Of a DNA stretch of 5,227 nucleotides, positions 1 to 5,227 are shown piece after piece. Position numbers and translations under genes: made by a program. The notes beneath the pieces were generated by a model that was not told the origin of the DNA, searched no databases, and saw only the letters and a program-made list of their open reading frames with translations. The first letter of the stretch is position 1. Each line of letters begins with the position of its first letter. This DNA is from JADJLQ01 sp034439915 (lineage in GTDB: Bacteria; Bacteroidota; Bacteroidia; Chitinophagales; Saprospiraceae), in the NCBI GenBank assembly GCA_034439915.1, contig JAWXBI010000080.1:1-5227 (forward strand), in the 5' to 3' direction.

Positions 1-104
1 GTCGGAGTGCAACTCCTCCAAACGAAGGGTATTGGGATTACGACGGTCGGAGTGCAACTCCTCCAAAACGAAGGGTATTGGGATTACGACGGTCGGAGTA
101 CAAC
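1..104. repeat. 45/46-bp tandem repeat with a small inverted repeat, 2 full copies plus a truncated third
   Basis: Copy 1 spans 1-45 and copy 2 spans 46-91. They are identical except for one extra A in copy 2 (AAAA at 65-68 against AAA at 20-22). A third copy begins at 92 and loses identity after about 104 (GTCGGAGTACAAC, then unrelated sequence). Each full copy contains the inverted repeat GGAGT-GCA-ACTCC near its 5' end. The flanks look like a decayed longer palindrome (GGTCGGAGT on one arm, ACTCCTCC on the other), but that ancestral form is inference. The unit length is not a multiple of 3 and no reading frame runs through it, so it is non-coding. The array may continue to the left of the window. 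It lies about 280 bp downstream of the kinase stop codon. Confidence 0.9.
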
Positions 105-383
105 CGGTTAAGAAAGACTTCTGCTGTAAGATGATTGAACGTTTACCCTACATTTTTGATCAAATTGAGCGATGTTGATGACCCGGAAGAAATGAGATAT
201 TCTTGGTGAAGGACCTTTTTCTGATGATTTTTGCCATAAGGGCTCAAACGGGGTCTCGCCCACCCAGGAAAAAAGCCATATTATAGCTGATGATCAAAAG
301 AAGGCTGGTAAATTTCGAAAACCATTTGTCTTTTTCTAGGGCTTAAAGGTGGTTTTTTATGATTTTATTCCTGATGCCGGCCA
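105..383. other. intergenic region without a supportable gene
   Basis: This stretch of about 280 bp separates the left repeat array from the 3' end of the kinase gene. Open frames on both strands are short (under about 30 codons), and none has recognisable protein similarity or a good start. It contains AT-rich stretches and two weak structures that could end transcription of the operon. One is a 5-bp stem followed by six T on the minus strand (269-288). The other is a 7-bp stem AAAACCA/TGGTTTT with a 25-nt loop (318-356). No tRNA, riboswitch or insertion-sequence end was recognised. Confidence 0.6.
269..288 (-). terminator. weak candidate intrinsic terminator of the operon
   Basis: Read on the minus strand, AGCTA-TAATA-TGGCT forms a 5-bp stem (one G-T wobble) with a 5-nt loop, immediately followed by six T. 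It lies about 95 bp downstream of the kinase stop codon in the direction of transcription. The short, AT-rich stem makes it a poor terminator by usual criteria. The 7-bp stem at 318-356 is closer to the stop but is followed by only four T on this strand. Confidence 0.25.
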
Positions 384-3300
384 TCAATGTGCAGGTATAT
401 AAATATCAAATGTGGCTCCCTTGTTGATTTTACTCCGGGTAGTGATAATCCCATTATGGTTTTCTACGATTTTTTTTACTATGGCCAACCCTATACCGGT
501 GCCGGCGTATTCTTCCTTGGTATGAAGTTTCTGAAACACTTCAAATATTTTGTCATTATACTCATTTTCAAAGCCCAGACCGTTGTCTGCCACACTGAGG
601 TGTACGTAATTTTTGTCTGGGGAAAGAAGGTGGTTCCTTGTTTTACTCCCTTTTTCCGTCCTACATCTGATGGTAATATGAGGCGGGCGTTTGGGGTGTG
701 AAAACTTGAGTGCATTGCCGATGAGGTTTTGCAAGAGTTGACGAAACTGAAATGGGACAACATTCAGGGGACAGAGTTCAATCACTTCGATGACGGCCTG
801 CTTTTGGTCTATGACTTCTTTAAAATCCGATTTAATGGTCTCGATGAAGGGGCCCAGGTCAGTGGTTTCAAATTTCCGTTTTGACGTATTTAACCGCGAA
901 AATGAGAGTAAATCCTCAATCAAGGTTTGCATGCGTTGCGCAGAGTCCTGTAAAATCCGGAAATAGTGTTGACCTTTATCGGACAGGTTTTTATTTTCTT
1001 TTTCTAGCAGGCGACCGGCAAAGGTTTGAATTTTACGTAAGGGTTCCTGCAGGTCATGGCTCGATACATAAGCAAAAGCTTCCAGTTCTTTATTCACTTT
1101 TATAAGTTCTGCATTGGCTGTCTTTAAATCCCGGGTCCTTTTATCGACGGCTTTTTCAAGGGCTTCCCGCAGCTCCACCTGTTGTTGAATCTCTGTCGTT
1201 GCACCAATCCATTTTACGATTTTTCCTTTATCGTCTTTCACCGGTGCGGCGCGGCTGAGGTGCCATTTATATTCTCCAGCTTTATTCTGTATCCGCATTT
1301 CAATTTCAAAGTTTTTTCCGCTTTTAATCGACCGGTTCCACCGTTTGTTTACTTCCTGTTGTTCTTCCGGATGGATAAATTTAATCCATCCATGTGTTAT
1401 TAAATCTTCAGCATCCAATCCGGTATATTCCAACCAGTTTTTATTGTAATAGAAAACCCGGCCGGACTCGTCGGCATGCGATATTTTTTGTGGCATCAGT
1501 TCAGCCAGTTGGCGGAAATTTTCTTCGCTTTCTTTTATTTTTTTATTCAGGATGGCTTGCGGGGTCACTTCATTGGCTATGATGGCTACACCTTCAATTT
1601 CTTCTTTTGAATTGCGCTGCGCCTGGTAGGTAAAATTATAATAAATCAATTCCGCCTTGCCCTTTCGGATCAGCGTAACCGGGGATTCATAGGCATGGAA
1701 GGGTTTCCCCGTTTTGAAAACATTCATCAATAATTTATCAAATCCCTGGGCTTTGATCTCAGGCAGGACGGTAAACAAGGATTTGCCAATGCAATCGTGG
1801 CCTTTGTCCCACGATTTTAAGATGGCTTCATTGGCGATTTCAATGATCATTTCTTTTCCTTTAAAAATGCAAATCATAGAGGGAGAGGAGTTGATCATGT
1901 TATGGTACCGGTACTCACTTATTTTCACCCTTCTTTCCGCTTCTTTCCGTTCCGTAATGTCTTCAATGGAGAGCAGGATTAATTTCTCGGAACTATTTTT
2001 GTGGATGACTTCACGGGCATTGAGCAGCATGATCAGTGAACCTATAGTCGGAAAGGTATGAGTGACCTCAAAATCATTAAATATTGATTTTTCAGGCAGT
2101 ATTTTTTCAAGCAAGGTCCGGAGTTCGGGGATGTCCCATTGTTTATTGCCTAATTCATAGATCAAAGCCCCTTCGGTCTCACTTTTATTGACCCGGAAGG
2201 TTTTATAAAACGCATTATTGGCCGTTTTGATTCGGAGGTTATTATCCAGCACCAGCAAGGGCTCACGGATGTTGGCCACAATAGATTCAGCGTAATTTCG
2301 GGCCACTGCGATCTGCTCATTCAGGCTAAGCATTTCCTGATTAACGACCATCAGTTCTTCAACGGTACTTTGCAGTTCTTCTTTGCTGGTCTCCAACTCC
2401 TCGTTCAAGCTTTGCAATTCTTCGCTACCGCTCAGCAATTCTTCATTGGCACTTTGCAGTTCTTCATTCGAAGCTTCCATATCCTCCGTAATACTGCGCA
2501 TATCTTCCCTGGTTTGTGCCAACTCCTTTTCCAGTTGCCGGATCCGGGCATGTCTATCCTTCTGAGTGTGGCTGAGGGGGACAATGGGTGGTGTTTCCTG
2601 GGCCAGGAAAGGCTGGTGCCTTGTAGAATCCTGATCATGAAACAAGATTAGAAAATGGAGATCCCTGGTGTTGGCTAAAGGCAAAGCCTCTATGGAAATG
2701 TAGCGCAATACCCCGTTTACTTCCACTGGAATACCTTCTTTTAAAACCGGTGCCTTTTCTTTTTTGGCCTTATGCAGGATATTACGCAATTCAAATGCCA
2801 GCCCATGCTTGGCCATAGCCAATAGATTATGACTGGGTTTGCCGGTCGTTTGTTCTAAATAATTTACGGTGCTCCCTCGAAAATGAACAATGTCCATCAT
2901 TTCATTGACCACAACCCCTGGTGGAGTGTATTTACTGAGAATAATATCATCGGCGGTCTTTTGAAAGTCGGAACGTATGAATTCGTTTCTGGTCGGGGGA
3001 TTGTGGTGCAACAAATTTTGCTCACTGCGTGGGCTCGCAGCCGTCATAAACCGGCCGGGCACATCTTTTCGGGAAAAAATTTTTTCGATTATCGATGCTG
3101 GCGCAAATAGCTCTGGTACCCCACTGATGGTTTCTGATTTGCCCAACATTAAGTATCCGGATGGATTGAGGGCATAATGAAAAGTAGTGAGTGCTTTTTT
3201 CTGCAAATAGGGTTCCATGTAAATGAGCACATTCCGGCAACTGATCAGATCCACCTTTCCAAAAGGAGGATCTTTTAAAAAATTGTGGTGTGCAAATACA

Positions 3301-4529
3301 CACATATCCCGCACCTGTTTATTGACCTGATAATGCCCATTGGTCATGGAAAAGAAATCCGTTAATCGACGGGGGGAAACCCCGACCAATTCAATTTTGC
3401 TGTAGATGCCCAGGCGTGCTTTTGTGATAGCCAGTTCACTTAAATCACTCGCGAAAATCTGCACTTTTTCACCCGAACCAGAGTTGGCTTCATTAAAATA
3501 TTCTTTTAAACTTATAGCTATGGAATAAGCCTCTTCACCGGTACTACATCCCGCTACCCATACCCGCAAAGGGTCATAAGAAGTTTTATTTTTCAGGATG
3601 AGCGGAAAAACGATCTCAACAAGGTTTTCAAAACTTTTTTTGTCTCTGAAAAAGGAAGTGACCGGGATTAACAGGTCATTATACAAGGCATCCTGCTCCT
3701 CTTTATGTTCTCGTAAAAATTTCAGGTATTCCCCCATCGCCTTGTTTTGATTTAAGGCCATTCTGCGGGTTATTCTTCTTCGGATGGTCGTTTGTTTATA
3801 ATAAGTAAAATCAGTTCCTTTGCGGATGCGCAGAACAGAAAGGACCTGCCTGAACAAATCTTCCAGTTCCACGGATTCCTTATCTTCCCGGACAGCAGAG
3901 GTATTGAGTATCCTGGTAACCTCTATCAATTTTTGAGGAATTTTTTCTGGTGGTAGTATAAAATCAACCACCCCTGCCTCAATCGCGCTATGAGGCATAC
4001 CTTCATATGCAGCGGATTCTTCATCCTGGGCAAACGTAATGCCTCCATGACCTTTAATAGCTTTTAACCCTAAGGTGCCGTCAGAAGCTGTGCCGGACAA
4101 TACCACGCCGATGGCATGAGCCTGGTGTACCTCTGCCAGCGAACCAAAAAATAAATCAATAGGTAAGTTGCGTTCGGTTCTACTTTTAGCCGGCCGGGGC
4201 TCAAGCTGCAGGATACCATCCGTTGCCACCAACATCTTATTGCTTGGGATGATGTAAATATGATTGGGTTGTACTTTAATCTCATCCGATATTTCCATTA
4301 CCGGAATAGGCGTAATTTTTTGGAGAATTTCAGGCAACATACTTTCGTGATTGGGATCCAGGTGCTGTACGAGCACGAAGGCCATGCCGGAGTCTTCAGG
4401 GATGGCTCTTAATAGTTTTTTAAAGGCATCCAATCCGCCAGCCGAGGCGCCTACCCCCACCACCGGAAAAAGATTAGCCGATTTAAGTAATTTTTCGCCT
4501 CGGTTTTTTTTGGGGGGGGTTGATTTCAT
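384..4529 (-). CDS. CheB-CheR-PAS-histidine kinase multidomain sensor protein
   Basis: A 1381-residue cytoplasmic signalling protein with no signal peptide or membrane segment. Domains in order: CheB methylesterase (about 20-205) with the triad S29 (GASAGG), H56 (VQHLDP) and D150 (GTASDG). CheR methyltransferase (about 220-490) with the basic helix RRRITRRM (250-257), SAM-binding loop AGCSTGEEAY (326-335), D362 and CRNVLIY (431-437). CheR-associated PAS-like segment (about 525-635). Coiled coil (about 660-745) with six EEL heptads. Three PAS domains (about 743-860, 870-990, 1000-1115). HisKA with phosphoacceptor H1158 (SSHDLQEP). HATPase with N box N1268/N1272, DNGLG (1315-1319), F box F1329/F1332 and GTGIGL (1343-1348). 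All key residues of the esterase, methyltransferase and kinase are present. The ATG at 4529 is preferred because the next Met (residue 49) lies beyond the nucleophile S29. No Shine-Dalgarno is visible. Fused CheB-CheR-PAS kinases are a known class; their substrates are usually unknown. The protein lacks a receiver, which the overlapping upstream gene supplies. The stop codon is TGA at 386-384. Confidence 0.95.
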   Translation of the reverse strand: MKSTPPKKNRGEKLLKSANLFPVVGVGASAGGLDAFKKLLRAIPEDSGMAFVLVQHLDPNHESMLPEILQKITPIPVMEISDEIKVQPNHIYIIPSNKMLVATDGILQLEPRPAKSRTERNLPIDLFFGSLAEVHQAHAIGVVLSGTASDGTLGLKAIKGHGGITFAQDEESAAYEGMPHSAIEAGVVDFILPPEKIPQKLIEVTRILNTSAVREDKESVELEDLFRQVLSVLRIRKGTDFTYYKQTTIRRRITRRMALNQNKAMGEYLKFLREHKEEQDALYNDLLIPVTSFFRDKKSFENLVEIVFPLILKNKTSYDPLRVWVAGCSTGEEAYSIAISLKEYFNEANSGSGEKVQIFASDLSELAITKARLGIYSKIELVGVSPRRLTDFFSMTNGHYQVNKQVRDMCVFAHHNFLKDPPFGKVDLISCRNVLIYMEPYLQKKALTTFHYALNPSGYLMLGKSETISGVPELFAPASIIEKIFSRKDVPGRFMTAASPRSEQNLLHHNPPTRNEFIRSDFQKTADDIILSKYTPPGVVVNEMMDIVHFRGSTVNYLEQTTGKPSHNLLAMAKHGLAFELRNILHKAKKEKAPVLKEGIPVEVNGVLRYISIEALPLANTRDLHFLILFHDQDSTRHQPFLAQETPPIVPLSHTQKDRHARIRQLEKELAQTREDMRSITEDMEASNEELQSANEELLSGSEELQSLNEELETSKEELQSTVEELMVVNQEMLSLNEQIAVARNYAESIVANIREPLLVLDNNLRIKTANNAFYKTFRVNKSETEGALIYELGNKQWDIPELRTLLEKILPEKSIFNDFEVTHTFPTIGSLIMLLNAREVIHKNSSEKLILLSIEDITERKEAERRVKISEYRYHNMINSSPSMICIFKGKEMIIEIANEAILKSWDKGHDCIGKSLFTVLPEIKAQGFDKLLMNVFKTGKPFHAYESPVTLIRKGKAELIYYNFTYQAQRNSKEEIEGVAIIANEVTPQAILNKKIKESEENFRQLAELMPQKISHADESGRVFYYNKNWLEYTGLDAEDLITHGWIKFIHPEEQQEVNKRWNRSIKSGKNFEIEMRIQNKAGEYKWHLSRAAPVKDDKGKIVKWIGATTEIQQQVELREALEKAVDKRTRDLKTANAELIKVNKELEAFAYVSSHDLQEPLRKIQTFAGRLLEKENKNLSDKGQHYFRILQDSAQRMQTLIEDLLSFSRLNTSKRKFETTDLGPFIETIKSDFKEVIDQKQAVIEVIELCPLNVVPFQFRQLLQNLIGNALKFSHPKRPPHITIRCRTEKGSKTRNHLLSPDKNYVHLSVADNGLGFENEYNDKIFEVFQKLHTKEEYAGTGIGLAIVKKIVENHNGIITTRSKINKGATFDIYIPAH
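2352..2465 (-). repeat. six heptad repeats (21-bp period) encoding the coiled-coil linker of the kinase
   Basis: Residues 689-726 of the kinase carry EEL at 689, 696, 703, 710, 717 and 724, a strict 7-residue period that appears in the DNA as a degenerate 21-bp repeat rich in AGTTCTTC on the + strand. It belongs to a longer predicted helix (about 660-745) joining the CheR/PAS-like half to the sensory PAS-kinase half. Comparable NEELQS-type heptads are typical of CheB-CheR-PAS fusion proteins. It probably forms a dimeric signalling helix. That role is inferred from the pattern and from the family. Confidence 0.85.
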
Positions 4530-5016
4530 TTGCTTTCGGTTTTAAGTCATCGGTTAGTACAAAATTTGCACTTCCCGGCAATGAATTGTTTTTGTCTGCG
4601 ATCAGGACAAGGGCTTTGTAAATCACTTTTTTGAGATCTGAAAATTTTGCCGGCTTACGGATATAGTAGTGAGCGGCATCGCGGTATACCTGCTTGACTT
4701 TTTCCTTTTCATCTGCACTGGAGAATATAACCACCGGAATGTTTTCTAAATTATGGTCCCGTTTTATCAGCCCCAGGGTGGTGAAACCATTTTTTCGCGG
4801 CATATTGAGGTCGAGAAAAATCACATCCGGCAGTTTATTCCCCTTTCTGGTCAGCCGTTCCAGGAGTTTCTCTCCATTGGGCACTGTGGCAAATTGAACA
4901 GAGACCGGAAGTTCGTCCAGGGCTTCTTTAAACAGCAGGCAGTCGTCTTTGTCATCGTCTGCAAGGAGGATATGTAGTTTCCGGGTTATGGGTAATAAAT
5001 CGTCGCTGGCTTTCAT
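4483..5016 (-). CDS. single-domain response regulator (CheY/Rcp-like receiver)
   Basis: A 177-residue protein made of one receiver domain (about 14-135) with a short N-terminal extension and a hydrophilic, proline- and lysine-rich tail of about 40 residues. Receiver residues are complete: acidic pocket D20-D22 (LLADDDKDD), phosphoacceptor D69 (IFLDLNMP), switch serine S99 (VIFSSADE), and K121 followed by P122 (YYIRKPAKF). The pattern DDxDD, LDLNMPRxNG and YYIRKP resembles Rcp-type receivers, which usually serve as partners of nearby PAS or phytochrome histidine kinases. There is no DNA-binding or enzymatic output domain. It is the first gene of the pair, and its last 15 codons and stop (TAA at 4485-4483) overlap the start of the kinase gene by 47 bp. 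The start ATG at 5016 has no Shine-Dalgarno sequence but an A-rich upstream, which is common in Bacteroidota. It is most likely phosphorylated by the downstream kinase. The tail encodes the homopolymer tract at 4504-4519. Confidence 0.93.
   Translation of the reverse strand: MKASDDLLPITRKLHILLADDDKDDCLLFKEALDELPVSVQFATVPNGEKLLERLTRKGNKLPDVIFLDLNMPRKNGFTTLGLIKRDHNLENIPVVIFSSADEKEKVKQVYRDAAHYYIRKPAKFSDLKKVIYKALVLIADKNNSLPGSANFVLTDDLKPKANEINPPQKKPRRKIT
4504..4519 (-). repeat. C8-A8 double homopolymer tract in the receiver/kinase gene overlap
   Basis: On the coding strand eight C (4519-4512) are followed directly by eight A (4511-4504). The tract lies 7 bases into the kinase coding sequence after its ATG triplet, and in the last 12 codons of the receiver gene. 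The receiver frame reads it as NPPQKKP and the kinase frame as TPPKKN. The kinase frame is +1 relative to the receiver frame, so loss of one base joins the two proteins in frame at PPKKNRGEK. Gain of one base, or loss of two, would leave a separately initiated kinase out of frame soon after its start. Confidence 0.9.
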
Positions 5017-5025
5017 TTTGCTTAA

Positions 5026-5044
5026 ATCCAGTAAGTTACTGCAT
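5026..5044. promoter_or_regulatory. 19-bp near-perfect dyad in the operon leader, candidate operator
   Basis: The + strand reads ATCCAGTAAGTTACTGCAT. The core CAGTAA-G-TTACTG (5029-5041) is a perfect 6-1-6 palindrome, and 8 of 9 base pairs match across the full 19 bp. It lies 10 to 28 bp upstream of the receiver start codon. The one-base centre argues for a protein-binding DNA site rather than an RNA hairpin. No factor is identified. A second, smaller inverted repeat AACTT-N6-AAGTT lies at 5051-5066. No clear Bacteroidota promoter (TTG with TAnnTTTG) was found in 5017-5098. Confidence 0.35.
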
Positions 5045-5098
5045 GTTTTTAACTTGATTGGAAGTTTTAGTCCACTACCTGGATCGTGTGGTCCAAAA

Positions 5099-5227
5099 CC
5101 CGCGGTTTCAGGCGAGGACGCCTGAAATAACCCCGCTACAACCCGCGGTTTCAGGCGAGGACGCCTGAAACAACCCCGCTACAACCCGCGGTTTCAGGCG
5201 AGGACGCCTGAAACAACCCCGCTACAA
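5099..5227. repeat. three tandem 43-bp hairpin repeats upstream of the operon
   Basis: Exactly three 43-bp units at 5099-5141, 5142-5184 and 5185-5227. The only difference is T at 5128 in unit 1 against C in the other two. Each unit contains GTTTCAGGCG-AGGA-CGCCTGAAAC, a perfect 10-bp stem with a 4-nt loop; in unit 1 the outermost pair is lost and 9 bp remain. Each unit ends CCCCGCTACAA. The units are head to tail without spacers, and 43 is not a multiple of 3, so this is neither a CRISPR array nor coding. The array starts 82 bp upstream of the receiver start codon and runs to the window edge, so the copy number is a minimum. It shares no evident sequence with the left-hand repeat. Confidence 0.92.

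Noticed and set aside
138..209. 24-codon open stretch on the + strand ending SDVDDPEEMRYSW, possibly a remnant of a gene
   Set aside because: It is closed by stops on both sides, has no start, and matches no family I recognise, so there is no basis for calling it a pseudogene.
105..220. Minus-strand peptide starting HFFRVINIAQFDQ that faintly recalls a LytTR-type motif
   Set aside because: Only a few residues agree, the reading frame is short, and the expected following motifs are absent.
2352..2465. 21-bp periodic repeat as a possible copy-number-variable tract
   Set aside because: The repeats are degenerate at the DNA level, and this heptad helix is a usual feature of CheB-CheR-PAS proteins, so protein constraint explains it.
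2370..2651. Open reading frame of 93 codons on the + strand, opposite the kinase gene
   Set aside because: It is a shadow of the 21-bp periodic heptad region on the opposite strand; its Phe/Leu/Gln-rich repeats follow from the complement of the EEL codons, and the kinase frame is strongly supported.
384..4529. Possible missing start or N-terminal truncation of the CheB domain
   Set aside because: The first beta strand (FPVVGVGASAGG) is complete with 20 residues before it, so the domain is whole even though its usual receiver is not attached.
5099..5227. Regular repeats resembling a CRISPR array
   Set aside because: The 43-bp units are directly adjacent with no unique spacers, and no cas genes are present.

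Overview
The window holds one compact two-gene signalling operon on the minus strand, bordered on each side by a different short tandem repeat carrying an inverted repeat. Codon use, moderate GC, the lack of Shine-Dalgarno sequences before either start, the histidine-kinase signature (SHDLQEPLRKIQTF) and the Rcp-like single-domain response regulator all suggest a member of the Bacteroidota. A Chitinophagales, Saprospirales or Cytophagales relative is my guess. The order-level placement is inference only.

Layout, left to right on the + strand: (1) 1-104, two full copies and one truncated copy of a 45/46-bp repeat with a small inverted repeat. (2) 105-383, about 280 bp without a supportable gene, lying downstream of the operon and containing only weak terminator-like hairpins. 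(3) 384-4529 (minus), a 1381-residue cytoplasmic multidomain sensor: CheB methylesterase, CheR methyltransferase, PAS-like segment, long coiled coil, three PAS domains, HisKA and HATPase. (4) 4483-5016 (minus), a 177-residue CheY/Rcp-type receiver protein that is the upstream gene of the pair and overlaps the kinase gene by 47 bp. (5) 5017-5098, a short leader with a 19-bp near-perfect dyad just upstream of the receiver start. (6) 5099-5227, three 43-bp tandem repeats, each with a 9-10 bp perfect hairpin stem, running to the window edge.

How the genes probably work together: the kinase has all the catalytic residues needed for autophosphorylation but no receiver domain of its own. The receiver protein has an intact phosphorylation site and no output domain. 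They are therefore a natural kinase/receiver pair. Canonical CheB carries an N-terminal receiver that controls its methylesterase; here the CheB module comes first in the protein with no receiver attached, and the receiver is supplied by the overlapping upstream gene.

The most interesting point is the overlap itself. It contains a run of eight C followed directly by eight A on the coding strand (4504-4519). Loss of a single base in this tract would join the receiver in frame to the whole CheB-CheR-PAS-kinase protein, giving a single polypeptide of about 1543 residues. This may be a phase-variable or slippage-controlled fusion, simple translational coupling, or a homopolymer sequencing error. 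The sequence alone cannot separate these.
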